DNA from: an uncultured Pseudomonadales bacterium
Lineage (GTDB): Bacteria; Pseudomonadota; Gammaproteobacteria; Pseudomonadales; UBA7434
Length of the DNA: 51,309 nucleotides
Assembly: GCA_905478995.1 (NCBI GenBank)
Contig: CAJQKT010000064.1
Coordinates: forward strand, 1 to 51,309
Reading direction: 5' to 3'
In this document: positions 1 through 8,599 of the stretch, one piece after another
Layout: each line of letters begins with the position of its first letter
Numbering within the stretch: the first letter of the stretch is position 1
Program-made: the position numbers and the translations under genes
The notes under the pieces: model-generated
Database searches by the model: none
The model's input: the letters and a program-made list of their open reading frames with translations, nothing else
Told to the model about the DNA's origin: nothing

Positions 1-824
1 ATGTTAAAGATAATATTTTGAACTGGGATGCCGTTATGTTCAGCTTATACGGCTTAGATCAGTCAAATTTTGGTGATTTATATGAAGCCTGGCTGGCAAG
101 AGTACACCCAGACGACAGGGCTTACGTTGACGAGGAAATGCAGGCGGCTCTTAAAAATGAGCGCGAATATTGCCCTGAATTTCGTATTTTATGGCCAGAC
201 AATTCTGTGCACTATATTAAAGCAGTGTCGAAAGCTTCTTTCGACGAATCAGGCAATGCAATACGTGTTGTAGGTGTCAACTACGATATTACTGAGCAAA
301 AAAATCTTCAAATGCGTCTTGATAAGGAGGCTTCGTATGATCAGCTCACACAATTGCCTAACCGGCGATTAATTAACGATAGGTTGAAACAAGCTATCGC
401 TTTCAGTGATCGTAATAAGAAAAAAATTGCTGTGCTCTTTATCGATTTGGACGGATTTAAAGAAGTCAATGACACCTGCGGCCACCAAGCGGGCGACTGG
501 CTATTAAGGGAGGTGTCTATGCGCATTCGGGCATGCGTGCGCGCAACCGATACGGCTGGACGCTTAGGGGGTGATGAATTTGTAGTGATTCTCCCGGCGA
601 TCTACGAAAGCGCAGAGAATATCGCCGAGAAAATACGGAAAACGCTAGCAGCGCCTTTTGAAAGGACTAATGAAAAAGCACTGCACATCTCATCCAGTAT
701 TGGCGTAGCCATCTACCCTGACCATGCACACAGCCAGGCTTTATTAATTGAGCGCGCCGACCAGGCAATGTATGAAGCCAAAAAGAAAGGCCGCAATAAC
801 GTTGTGGTCTTTAGCGACATATAA
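1..824 (+). CDS. PAS-GGDEF diguanylate cyclase, 5' end missing
   Basis: Likely makes cyclic di-GMP from two GTP. The reading frame is open to the left edge (frame of position 3) with no stop, so the first in-frame start-like codon (TTG at 18) is probably internal and the N terminus lies outside the window. Counting from that TTG, residues 1-95 are the end of a PAS fold closing with a PAC-type segment (YDITEQKN), and residues 105-265 are a GGDEF domain. The active-site motif GGDEF is intact at 184-188, and an RxxD inhibitory site (RATD, 175-178) sits five residues before it, so the enzyme is probably active and product-inhibited. The PAS ligand is unknown. No neighbouring operon partner can be seen. 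Confidence 0.9.
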   Translation, partial: VKDNILNWDAVMFSLYGLDQSNFGDLYEAWLARVHPDDRAYVDEEMQAALKNEREYCPEFRILWPDNSVHYIKAVSKASFDESGNAIRVVGVNYDITEQKNLQMRLDKEASYDQLTQLPNRRLINDRLKQAIAFSDRNKKKIAVLFIDLDGFKEVNDTCGHQAGDWLLREVSMRIRACVRATDTAGRLGGDEFVVILPAIYESAENIAEKIRKTLAAPFERTNEKALHISSSIGVAIYPDHAHSQALLIERADQAMYEAKKKGRNNVVVFSDI

Positions 825-843
825 CATTGACCGCGTGGAAACT

Positions 844-859
844 AATTAATCGATTAATT
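844..859. repeat. Perfect 16-bp palindrome downstream of the PAS-GGDEF gene
   Basis: AATTAATCGATTAATT is its own reverse complement. It lies 20 bp after the stop codon of the PAS-GGDEF gene in AT-rich DNA. It could be a protein-binding site or a weak hairpin. No T-run follows, so it is not a standard terminator. Function unknown. Confidence 0.35.
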
Positions 860-991
860 CTTCGCTATGAAAAATTAAAGTCAGTTATAAATATTGAAAG
901 ATAATCAAATTTTTCGATTACAGTATTTTTATCCTTTGTAAAATACCTGAATACGGCCGCTAAGTATCTCTCCTGAATCCAAAAAATTTCG

Positions 992-1156
992 CTAGCGAAT
1001 ATCGTCATGTACCTTTGCAACGATACGTAGCGGGCCGCCACTACCGCCGCAAATTTTGACGGGCAGAGCTACTACGTAAATTCCGGTAGCCGGCAACTCA
1101 TGAAAATTAGCTAGGTTTTCAAAAGCCGGCACATATAGCGATGGCTCGCAGCCATC
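992..1156 (-). pseudogene. 3' remnant of a cyclase-family (kynurenine-formamidase-like) gene
   Basis: Read on the minus strand, this gives 54 codons and a TAG stop. They resemble the C-terminal end of the bacterial putative cyclase / kynurenine formamidase family, whose last strand region typically reads ENLxNLxxLP, then ALPxKxxGGxGxPxR. Here I see ENLANFHELPATG, ALPVKICGGSGGPLR and IVAKV in that order and spacing. There is no start codon and no metal-binding HxGTHxD segment upstream. Immediately upstream lies the end of the neighbouring diguanylate cyclase gene in another frame, so the 5' four-fifths of the gene is gone. The fragment looks like the scar left when the neighbouring gene replaced the rest of a cyclase gene. 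Family assignment is from motif memory only. Confidence 0.6.
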
Positions 1157-2228
1157 ATTGTTTACCCAAAAGCCCTATTGCAGGCATGGTTTGATTTCTA
1201 CCCGCATCTTTAGCCTCATACAGATATTTATCGGCGCACTTAATAATCTCATCTAGAGCTTGATCGCCATTTTTTTCTGCGACGCCCATACTCACCGTAA
1301 TGGCTATACCGATATCTCCGACGCTAATTATCTGGTCTTGCAATGCTAAATGTATTTTTTGGGCAAGCATTGTGGCATTTTGCGCCGAGGTTTGGGGCAA
1401 AACAAAAAGAAATTCTTCACCGCCCCATCGAGCGACCGTATCTTGCTCGCGGACTAGCGTTATAAATATCTCTCCAAGACGAACTAATACCGCGTCTCCA
1501 GCATCATGCCCATATTGATCGTTAACCTTTTTAAAATGATCGACATCACACAAGATAATGGACATCGGTTGCTGATTACGCGTCATACGGCGCTGCTCTT
1601 GCTGCATTACAGTTAGGGCACCCCGCCGGTTACAAAGTTTAGTTAGCGGATCAGTGCGGGCTAGATGCTCGTATCGTCTACTCGCCTGCAACGTATCATT
1701 ATGTGATTGTTGAATAGAATATTCATAACAAGCCGACAAAAATGTCACTGTCATAAAGGCCAAAATGAGGCGTAGCTCAAATGCACCGGCATAGCTAGCG
1801 CGACTAAAAACGTCGGGAGGTAGAAAAAAAATAAGGCATGTAATTGCAAGGAAAATTGAGACCTCAATCAGTCCTCGCTTGAGCCCATGAAGAAATAACG
1901 AAACAGGCGGAACAAGAAATATCCATAGTGGCCCGGTGCTTTCAAAGCCTCCCGAATAAACGAGAAAAATCATCAGCGCGTGTAGCGAGTACACGATGAC
2001 CGCCGCCGAAACCGAGTAGTCTTTTTGCAGCTTGTGGATACGGTACGCGGCAAAGTAGATCATTGAGGCAGCAATTAGAGAGAGGCTCAATGCCAAATTT
2101 CCTGCAAAAAAGGAGGTAACGCCAAGGATGCCGGTAAGCGTCATGCCAACAAATGAAAATAGATCCACCACCCGCGCACGCCTATCTATCGGGTTGTTGG
2201 CTTCTATTATATCTTTACCTAGTAGCAA
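1155..2228 (-). CDS. Membrane-anchored diguanylate cyclase (GGEEF)
   Basis: Cyclic di-GMP synthase with an N-terminal membrane module. Residues about 20-180 are strongly hydrophobic and contain roughly five to six membrane segments. A GGDEF domain follows from about 190 to 350. The catalytic motif is GGEEF (269-273), with an inhibitory RxxD (REQD, 260-263) five residues before it, so activity with feedback inhibition is expected. The start is TTG, chosen because GAGG stands 8 nt upstream and no ATG fits. The last codons overlap the start of the cyclase-gene remnant at 992-1156. The hydrophobic module resembles unclassified 5-7TM sensor regions, whose signal I cannot predict. It stands alone on this strand. 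Confidence 0.88.
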   Translation of the reverse strand: MLLGKDIIEANNPIDRRARVVDLFSFVGMTLTGILGVTSFFAGNLALSLSLIAASMIYFAAYRIHKLQKDYSVSAAVIVYSLHALMIFLVYSGGFESTGPLWIFLVPPVSLFLHGLKRGLIEVSIFLAITCLIFFLPPDVFSRASYAGAFELRLILAFMTVTFLSACYEYSIQQSHNDTLQASRRYEHLARTDPLTKLCNRRGALTVMQQEQRRMTRNQQPMSIILCDVDHFKKVNDQYGHDAGDAVLVRLGEIFITLVREQDTVARWGGEEFLFVLPQTSAQNATMLAQKIHLALQDQIISVGDIGIAITVSMGVAEKNGDQALDEIIKCADKYLYEAKDAGRNQTMPAIGLLGKQ

Positions 2229-2394
2229 AAATTTGCCTCATACCTGCGCGCTCAGTGGACTTTTGAAGGGGTAGGATCTCCCTCCCAAGGGTACAACATC
2301 TAAGTATAGTCCATGGCTGCCACAGCAGATTATTTTCGCGAGGACCTTTCAATCACTGCTGACATTGAAACATCAAAGACTCTATTCATGCAGC

Positions 2395-2421
2395 AGCAAA
2401 GCTGTCTTGTACAGCAATGCT
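2395..2421. repeat. Inverted repeat upstream of diguanylate cyclase gene
   Basis: Arms AGCA-AA-GCTGT and ACAGC-AA-TGCT are separated by CTTGT. They make nine paired positions with a small internal mismatch. The site is about 170 bp upstream of the minus-strand diguanylate cyclase gene, so an operator role is possible. It is not a LexA box, because the CTGT/ACAG spacing is 5 rather than 8. Confidence 0.35.
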
Positions 2422-2497
2422 TGATTTTGCTAGCGCTCAAGGCTGCCGCCCGGTATTGATTAAATAGAGCAAATCAAAGCAGCTACTCTGCTAGACG

Positions 2498-2511
2498 ACT
2501 GTTTTAACAGT
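2498..2511. repeat. Short inverted repeat downstream of gcvP
   Basis: ACTGTT-TT-AACAGT is a six-base perfect inverted repeat about 30 bp past the gcvP stop codon on the minus strand. It could slow or end transcription of gcvP, but no T-run follows it, so the terminator assignment is weak. Confidence 0.3.
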
Positions 2512-2541
2512 AATTATTAAACATAGGCACTTCGCCCAACC

Positions 2542-5500
2542 TTAACGGTAATCTTCAATAGACGGGCAAGAACAAACTAGATTACGGTCACCATGCACGT
2601 TGTCGACCCGCCCCACAGGCGAGAAGTATTTACTCACCCGCAAGCCAGGCAATGGATAAACTGCATCAGTTCGCGAGTAAGCATGCGGCCAGGTATCGGC
2701 CATCATCTGCTCTGCTGTGTGCGGCGCATTAACCAACGGGTTATCCTCTAACGACCATTCGCCACTGGCCACCCGCTTTATCTCAGCTCTAATACTGAGC
2801 AAAGCCTCACAAAAACGATCTAGCTCAACCAGTGATTCGCTTTCAGTAGGCTCAATCATCAACGTTCCCGCCACCGGAAAAGACATGGTAGGCGCATGAA
2901 AACCATAATCGATTAAGCGTTTAGCAACATCTTCAACAGAAATACCTGTCGCCTCTTTCAGCGGCCGTAAATCAATGATGCACTCATGTGCAACCAAACC
3001 TTGCTCGCCTGTATAAAGTACGGGGTAAGCCTCGCACAAACGCATGGCAATATAGTTGGCACTCAAAATAGCTGCTTCGGTCGCTTGGCGCAGACCTTCA
3101 CTACCCATCATGGAAATATACATCCAACTAATTGGCAAAATACTCGCCGAGCCAAAAGGCGCCGACGAAATAACTGGCGCTGTTATATCAGTCGATGCGT
3201 TCACTGCATTGCTCGGCTGACTTGCCATTGTTGGTAAAAATGGCGCAAGGTGCGCCTTGGCTGCAACCGGGCCCACGCCCGGACCACCGCCGCCGTGTGG
3301 AATACAAAACGTTTTGTGCAAATTTAAATGCGAGACATCGCCACCAAATTCACCGGGCTGACACAAGCCCACCATAGCATTGAGGTTGGCGCCATCAACA
3401 TAAACCTGCCCGCCGTGACGATGCACAATATCGGTCACTTCACGAATATGCGCCTCGAAAACACCATGGGTTGAAGGATAGGTCACCATAACAGCGGCAA
3501 GATGCTTGTCATGCTCCGCGGCCTTTAATTTCAGATCATCTATGTCGATGTTGCCATCTTCATCACAGTTGACCACCACTACTCGCATACTGCACATTTG
3601 TGCTGAGGCCGGGTTAGTGCCATGTGCAGACTGGGGGATAAGGCAAATGTTGCGCTCCGTTTCACCACGACTACGATGATAACCCGCAATGGCCAAAAGT
3701 CCTGCAAACTCACCCTGAGAGCCCGCGTTAGGTTGCAACGAAACCGAATCGTAACCAGTGCAAACAGCGAGCATCGACTCAAGCTCAGCAACCATTTCCC
3801 GATACCCAACGGTTTGTGCCTCGGGTGCCAGCGGATGGATATTAGCAAACTCCGGCCAACTGACCGGAATCATCTCACTGCTAGCATTGAGCTTCATTGT
3901 GCACGACCCCAAAGGAATCATGGTGCGATCGAGCGCCAAATCCCGATCGGCCAAACGGCGCAAGTATCGCAGCATTTCTGTTTCGGTATGGTATCGAGAG
4001 AACACTGGGTGACTTAATATCGCATCGCTTCTATAAACCGAAGCATTCAACTTCAACGGACAGTCAGCAAGAACACTCTCGTAGGTACCAAACTGCTGTT
4101 CAGGCAGAAAAATATCCCACAGCGCAGACACCTCAGCCTCAGATGAACATTCATCAAATGCGATCCGCACTTGCGCACCATTCACCTTATGCAAATTTAT
4201 CTTAGCCGCCCAGGCACGCTGCATAATCGCATCGGTTGCCTCCCCAGCAATCACCGTAACAGTGTCGAACGAACTGACATTAGCGAGCACGAGGCCACCG
4301 CTAGCAATGCCTTGAGAAAACACATGTGCCCGCTCATGAATGCGCGCAGCGATGGCACGCAAACCTTGCGGACCATGATAACAAGCGTACATAGATGCCA
4401 TAATGGCCAACAACGCCTGCGCAGTACAAATGTTAGAAGTAGCCTTCTCGCGGCGAATGTGCTGCTCGCGCGTTTGTAACGCAAGCCGATAAGCCGGCTT
4501 GCCATGCTGATCAATCGAGACACCGACCAACCGGCCAGGCAATGAGCGCTGGTATTTGTTGCGGGTTGCCATATAAGCAGCATGCGGCCCGCCAAAACCC
4601 ATAGGCACGCCAAATCGCTGCGTACTGCCTATGGCCACATCGGCGCCTAACGAACCGGGCGATTTAAGCAACACTAAAGCCATAATATCGGCGGCCATAA
4701 TCACCAGCGCCTTGCGCTCATGCGCAGCTTCAATTGCATCTGCAAATAAACGCACCTCACCAGAACAACCCGGGTACTGCAGCAGCACGCCAAAATAATC
4801 AAGGCCTTCTTGATCCTGCTCGGGATCACCAATAACCAAATCAAACCCAGCTGCCTCTGCACGCGTTTTAACCACAGCTATTGTTTGCGGAAAACAATCT
4901 TGATCAACAAAAAAAGTGTTAGATTTGTTTTTTGCGCAGCGCTTAGCCAGTGTCATAGCTTCGGCCGCCGCAGTACCTTCATCCAACATTGAAGCATTGG
5001 CAATTTCTAGCCCGGTGAGATCACCAACCATAGTTTGGAAATTAAGTAACGCTTCAAGCCGACCTTGTGAGATTTCCGGCTGATAAGGCGTGTAAGCTGT
5101 ATACCACGCAGGATTTTCCAAGACATTACGCTGAATAACTGTAGGCGTTAGTGTTTCGTAATAGCCCTGCCCAAGCATAGAGCGATAAACGCTATTCTTG
5201 TTAGCCAAACTTTTTAATCGAGCAAGCGCCTCGCTCTCACTTATCGCACCTGGCAATGCAAGTGGTTCACGCTGATAAATGGCAGCTGGAACGACCGCCT
5301 CAATGAAAGCATCCATCGAACTATAGCCCAGCGCCTCGAGCATCGGCGCCCCATCGCTATGCGCATCAAGACCGATGTGCCGATGAATAAATTCGCTGTT
5401 TTGCACTGCGCTGCGGGAGATATTAGCCTGATCGTTTTTTATGATAGGGTCGATAAGTTTTGATGATATAGCGCTCATAATTGTTTGCGTCTCAACAGCA

Positions 5501-5586
5501 GGTTCTTGAGATGAAGGCGAGGATCGAGAAACAAGCGGGTCGCTAGCTTGATTTAAAGGAGCTTCAGTTAAAGTGGCATCTGACAT
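2542..5586 (-). CDS. gcvP: Glycine dehydrogenase (decarboxylating), P protein
   Basis: PLP-dependent P protein of the glycine cleavage system. It decarboxylates glycine and passes the aminomethyl group to the lipoyl arm of H protein. The two homologous halves of a single-chain GcvP are present. The PLP-binding lysine lies in LNLHKTF (Lys758), followed by the glycine-rich [11 protein letters not shown] loop. Length is 1014 residues, longer than the usual 950-960, because of about 60 extra Ser/Pro/Thr-rich residues before the family start (EFIHRHIG at about 66). An in-frame ATG at codon 37 is an alternative start. I kept the first ATG because it lies only 6 bp after the gcvT stop. gcvT and gcvP form one operon, but the H-protein gene often found between them is absent. 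Confidence 0.95.
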   Translation of the reverse strand: MSDATLTEAPLNQASDPLVSRSSPSSQEPAVETQTIMSAISSKLIDPIIKNDQANISRSAVQNSEFIHRHIGLDAHSDGAPMLEALGYSSMDAFIEAVVPAAIYQREPLALPGAISESEALARLKSLANKNSVYRSMLGQGYYETLTPTVIQRNVLENPAWYTAYTPYQPEISQGRLEALLNFQTMVGDLTGLEIANASMLDEGTAAAEAMTLAKRCAKNKSNTFFVDQDCFPQTIAVVKTRAEAAGFDLVIGDPEQDQEGLDYFGVLLQYPGCSGEVRLFADAIEAAHERKALVIMAADIMALVLLKSPGSLGADVAIGSTQRFGVPMGFGGPHAAYMATRNKYQRSLPGRLVGVSIDQHGKPAYRLALQTREQHIRREKATSNICTAQALLAIMASMYACYHGPQGLRAIAARIHERAHVFSQGIASGGLVLANVSSFDTVTVIAGEATDAIMQRAWAAKINLHKVNGAQVRIAFDECSSEAEVSALWDIFLPEQQFGTYESVLADCPLKLNASVYRSDAILSHPVFSRYHTETEMLRYLRRLADRDLALDRTMIPLGSCTMKLNASSEMIPVSWPEFANIHPLAPEAQTVGYREMVAELESMLAVCTGYDSVSLQPNAGSQGEFAGLLAIAGYHRSRGETERNICLIPQSAHGTNPASAQMCSMRVVVVNCDEDGNIDIDDLKLKAAEHDKHLAAVMVTYPSTHGVFEAHIREVTDIVHRHGGQVYVDGANLNAMVGLCQPGEFGGDVSHLNLHKTFCIPHGGGGPGVGPVAAKAHLAPFLPTMASQPSNAVNASTDITAPVISSAPFGSASILPISWMYISMMGSEGLRQATEAAILSANYIAMRLCEAYPVLYTGEQGLVAHECIIDLRPLKEATGISVEDVAKRLIDYGFHAPTMSFPVAGTLMIEPTESESLVELDRFCEALLSIRAEIKRVASGEWSLEDNPLVNAPHTAEQMMADTWPHAYSRTDAVYPLPGLRVSKYFSPVGRVDNVHGDRNLVCSCPSIEDYR

Positions 5587-5592
5587 AACGTT

Positions 5593-6750
5593 TTAATCCC
5601 GAATTCTTTTATAGTTGTGCGCAATAAAGGGCATGCCGCATCGACTCAATGCCTGCTTCTTACCGCGCACAACCGCGTAATATTCTGTATCTTGATTGCT
5701 CAGTGCAGCGGTTTCGATGTAGGCCATAACAATTGAACCATCTAAGCTTGGCGCAAAACCGCCACTAGTAACATGCCCCACACGCCCACCGTGCTGATTA
5801 ACAACCTCTGCACCTTCGCGCACAGGCACTCGACCATCCACAGTGAAGCCTGCACGTTTTTTATTAGGCCCAGTATTCATTTGCTCAAAAATAATAGCTG
5901 CACCCGGAAAACCCCCGGCTTTGCTGCCGCCGGCGCGACGCTTTTTATCAATGCTCCAGCTCAAGCCAGCCTCAACAGGCGTTGTTTCAACATTCAAGTC
6001 ATGCCCATACAGACACAAACCCGCCTCAAGGCGCAATGAATCACGCGCGCCCAAGCCTACCCACTCTACCTCAGATTGCAGCAACAACTCGCTGGCAAAC
6101 AAAGTTGCAAAATCATTGGGCAGCGATATTTCAAAGCCATCTTCACCGGTATAACCCGAGCGTGAAATATACATATCGACTAAGTTGTCATCGAACGCTA
6201 ACTGCACGCTCAAGCCTTGCATAAATCCAAGCTGCGCAACCTGTTCGGCAATATCAGGCAGTACAGCGACCAATACCGCCTCAGCGCTCGGACCCTGAAG
6301 AGCTAGCAACGATTGCTCCTCAAAGTAGTCGACATCAACGTCCGCTGACAAATGTTTTTTTAGATGCGCTATGTCGTCATGCTTACAACCGGCATTAACC
6401 ACCAGCATAAAATCGACTGGGCTGCGCCGAACCACAATCAGGTCATCTAAAATACCGCCGACTGGATTGGTAAAAAACGTATAGCACAAACCGTCCACCT
6501 CAAGAGCCTCAAGGTCGACGGGCAGTAAACGCTCAAGCTCGGCAGCTGCATTTTCGCCACTGACCAACACCTGCCCCATGTGCGACACATCAAACAGCCC
6601 CACCTGGCTGCGAGTATGTAAGTGCTCGGCTTTTATACCCACATATTGAACAGGCATGGCGTAACCTGCAAATGGCACCATACGTGCCCCCGCATCAACA
6701 TGCAGAGAATATAATGCGGTTTGGGCTGGATCGACGGTCATGTTGGACAT
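5593..6750 (-). CDS. gcvT: Aminomethyltransferase, T protein of glycine cleavage
   Basis: Transfers the one-carbon unit from aminomethylated H protein to tetrahydrofolate and releases ammonia. The sequence carries the GcvT folate-binding fold. Recognisable segments include LHVDAGARMVPFAGY near the start, LFDVSHMGQ, and YTGEDGFEI, followed by the C-terminal barrel. Its 385 residues are slightly longer than the typical 360-370. Two ATGs are possible (6750 and 6741), with no strong ribosome site for either. It is the first gene of the gcvT-gcvP pair (6-bp gap) and is divergent from a LysR gene, a common arrangement for a regulator of its neighbour. I see no glycine riboswitch in its short leader. 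Confidence 0.95.
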   Translation of the reverse strand: MSNMTVDPAQTALYSLHVDAGARMVPFAGYAMPVQYVGIKAEHLHTRSQVGLFDVSHMGQVLVSGENAAAELERLLPVDLEALEVDGLCYTFFTNPVGGILDDLIVVRRSPVDFMLVVNAGCKHDDIAHLKKHLSADVDVDYFEEQSLLALQGPSAEAVLVAVLPDIAEQVAQLGFMQGLSVQLAFDDNLVDMYISRSGYTGEDGFEISLPNDFATLFASELLLQSEVEWVGLGARDSLRLEAGLCLYGHDLNVETTPVEAGLSWSIDKKRRAGGSKAGGFPGAAIIFEQMNTGPNKKRAGFTVDGRVPVREGAEVVNQHGGRVGHVTSGGFAPSLDGSIVMAYIETAALSNQDTEYYAVVRGKKQALSRCGMPFIAHNYKRIRD

Positions 6751-6825
6751 AGAGTATTGGGTAGCAGCGATAGCTGGCGTTAGTGGGGTTAGGCGAAGAT
6801 TTTAACGCCCAAACGGTCATTTGTT

Positions 6826-6852
6826 AAATAAATACTTGTGATAAACTTATTT
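6826..6852. promoter_or_regulatory. Candidate operator in the gcvT/lysR divergent region
   Basis: AAATAA (6826-6831) and TTATTT (6847-6852) form an inverted repeat with a 15-bp centre, in the AT-rich part of the 180-bp gap between divergent gcvT and the LysR gene. LysR-type regulators often bind AT-rich inverted repeats between themselves and a divergent target. A TATAAT-like hexamer (6852-6857) adjoins it. Suggestive only. Confidence 0.3.
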
Positions 6853-6871
6853 ATAATTTAAATATCTAGAC

Positions 6872-6900
6872 TGGCGCTCAACGAATGGCGCTAAGCCATT
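6872..6900. repeat. TGGCGCT direct repeat with nested hairpin
   Basis: TGGCGCT occurs at 6872-6878 and again at 6886-6892, a 14-bp period. The second copy is part of the perfect hairpin AATGGC-GCTAA-GCCATT (6884-6900). It lies 30 bp before the LysR start and may be part of its 5' leader or an operator. Confidence 0.35.
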
Positions 6901-6929
6901 AAAAGCAGCCTTTAGGGTACGCCAGCACA

Positions 6930-7790
6930 ATGCGAAATCTTTCGATAGACTCTTTGCGAGCTTTTGTAGTCACAACAGACCTTGGCTCGGTAACCAATGC
7001 CGCCGACCAACTAGGACGATCACAACCGGCCACGAGCCTGCAAATTAAAAAACTCGAAGAGACGCTGGGTAGCGAATTACTCATGCGCTTCAACCGCAAG
7101 CTCACACTTTCATCGCAAGGCAGCATCGCCTATGAATACGCCAAAGAAATTCTCGCGCTCAATGACCGACTCTTAGCTGAATTTTCTCGCACGGAACTCG
7201 CTGGCCAAATACGCCTGGGCATACCCAGTGAGTTTGCCACCACCCTGCTGCCCAAAATTGTTGGTCGATTTGCAGCGGCCTACCCCAATGTGGCGCTAGA
7301 GGTCTTTAGCGACTTAAGCCGCAATTTACTCTCCGAACAACAGCGAGAGCAATATGACCTGATTTTAGCCTTACATGACAAACCCTCAGCAACACGCCGA
7401 GGGCTGATTCGTTCTGATGAGCTGGTTTGGGTGGGCAGCCATGAGCATCGCATCGATCGGCAGCAAAGCATCCCGCTAGTGCTGGCCCAAGATGGCTGCC
7501 TCTATCGAAAGCGCGCCCTGCGCTCATTAGACAAAATGAAACGTCCCTGGCGGATCATTCATACCAACCCCGATCTGTCGGGCATTCAAGCCGCTATTCA
7601 AGAGGGCCTTGGGGTTACGGTCCTGGCAGGCAGCACCGTGCCAGAAGAGCTATTAGTCCTTGGCAAGGGCAGCAATCATGAAGGCTTACCAGAATTGGGC
7701 TCCATCGACATCAGTCTTCAATACGAAAAACGCAGTGCCTCCGAAGCCACCGAACGCTTAGCCGGCTTCATCAAATCGAGCCTGGTATGA
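6930..7790 (+). CDS. LysR-family transcriptional regulator
   Basis: Residues 3-62 are a LysR winged helix-turn-helix (LRAFVVTTDLGSVTNAADQL, then SQPATSLQIKKLE). Residues about 90-285 are a shortened periplasmic-binding-like effector domain. Total length 286 is close to the family norm. It is divergent from gcvT, and its last codon overlaps the start of the GST-like gene by 4 bp (ATGA), so the two are likely co-transcribed and translationally coupled. LysR proteins commonly control an adjacent divergent operon and themselves. Plausible targets are gcvTP, the GST-like gene, or both. The effector is unknown. No strong ribosome-binding site was found before the chosen ATG. Confidence 0.9.
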   Translation: MRNLSIDSLRAFVVTTDLGSVTNAADQLGRSQPATSLQIKKLEETLGSELLMRFNRKLTLSSQGSIAYEYAKEILALNDRLLAEFSRTELAGQIRLGIPSEFATTLLPKIVGRFAAAYPNVALEVFSDLSRNLLSEQQREQYDLILALHDKPSATRRGLIRSDELVWVGSHEHRIDRQQSIPLVLAQDGCLYRKRALRSLDKMKRPWRIIHTNPDLSGIQAAIQEGLGVTVLAGSTVPEELLVLGKGSNHEGLPELGSIDISLQYEKRSASEATERLAGFIKSSLV

Positions 7791-8509
7791 ACACTATGGA
7801 AAAATCTGCCCCATTGAATGGCGAATCATCCACACAATCTTCAGGCAGTGCGCCAAATCTACCCATACTCTATTCATTTCGACGCTGCCCTTACGCCATG
7901 CGCGCACGCATGGCAGTATCATACGCGGGCCTAAAGGTTGAGCTAAGAGAAATAGAACTAAAGAATAAACCGAGCACTATGCTCGAACTATCATCCAAAG
8001 GCACGGTGCCCATACTGGTACTACCCGACGGGCAGCTAATTGAAGAGAGTCTCGATATTATGCTCTGGGCTCTAAGTAAAAATGACCCAGAAGATTGGCG
8101 TCAAATAGAAGCGGCCGCAAACCAAAAAGAATCAGCTGCCAACATGGCTGATCTCATTGCTTTTAATGACGGAGAATTTAAGTACTGGCTAGATAAGTAT
8201 AAATATGCCGATCGACATCCTGAGCATATGCCTGAGTATTACCGCACACAGGCGCTATCATTTTTAAGTCGGCTTGAAGAACTGCTAAGCCAGAACGATT
8301 TTTTGCTGGGCAACTCTATCAGCCTAGCTGATATCGCAATCATGCCCTTCATAAGACAATTCGCATCAGTTGACTCAAACTGGTTTGAGCAGATTAACTA
8401 CCCATTACTTCAACAATGGCTAAATATTTTTTTAACTTCGAATTTATTTAGCCGCATCATGCAAAAATACAAGCCTTGGCAAACACAAGATGCCCCAACC
8501 GTCTTTTAA
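7787..8509 (+). CDS. Glutathione S-transferase family protein
   Basis: Two-domain GST fold. Residues about 26-105 form a thioredoxin-like domain with RRCPYAMRARM, where Cys34 is the likely redox or thiol residue, followed by KGTVPILVLPDG containing the cis-Pro and EESLDIMLWAL, which binds the glutathione gamma-glutamyl group. Residues about 115-235 are the helical C-terminal domain. The CPY signature is like that of glutaredoxin-2 and omega-type GSTs, so thiol transfer or dehydroascorbate reduction is more likely than classic conjugation. The N-terminal 24 residues are Ser/Gly-rich and not part of the fold. It overlaps the LysR gene by 4 bp and is followed by a strong terminator, so the pair is a complete transcription unit. 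Substrate unknown. Confidence 0.85.
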   Translation: MNTMEKSAPLNGESSTQSSGSAPNLPILYSFRRCPYAMRARMAVSYAGLKVELREIELKNKPSTMLELSSKGTVPILVLPDGQLIEESLDIMLWALSKNDPEDWRQIEAAANQKESAANMADLIAFNDGEFKYWLDKYKYADRHPEHMPEYYRTQALSFLSRLEELLSQNDFLLGNSISLADIAIMPFIRQFASVDSNWFEQINYPLLQQWLNIFLTSNLFSRIMQKYKPWQTQDAPTVF

Positions 8510-8514
8510 AAAAC

Positions 8515-8551
8515 AAAAAAAACCGCAGCACTCATTGGCAGCGGTTTTTTT
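8515..8551. terminator. Bidirectional Rho-independent terminator
   Basis: A-rich tract and AACCGC (8515-8526) pair with GCGGTTTTTTT (8541-8551) around a 14-nt loop. The run of Ts on one strand and As on the other lets it serve both the GST-like gene (plus) and pntB (minus), which converge here. Confidence 0.8.
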
Positions 8552-8599
8552 GGATTAGACGTTCAGCTAGGCATGGCTCGATAGCTTTACACTACGCTC

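Larger units (their letters stand above)
2229..2541. other. 313-bp intergenic region with inverted repeats
   Basis: Non-coding gap between the end of gcvP and the start of the minus-strand diguanylate cyclase gene. It holds two inverted repeats (2395-2421 and 2498-2511) and one stray copy of GCTCAAGGCTG (2435-2445), which matches the core of the tandem array at 48.3 kb. No small gene or classic terminator was recognised. Confidence 0.5.

Noticed and set aside
2401-2415. GCTGT-N5-ACAGC that resembles a LexA box
   Set aside because: The CTGT and ACAG halves are 5 bases apart, not 8.
6751-6929. Glycine riboswitch in the gcvT leader
   Set aside because: No tandem aptamer-like sequence was seen in the short leader; only small repeats.
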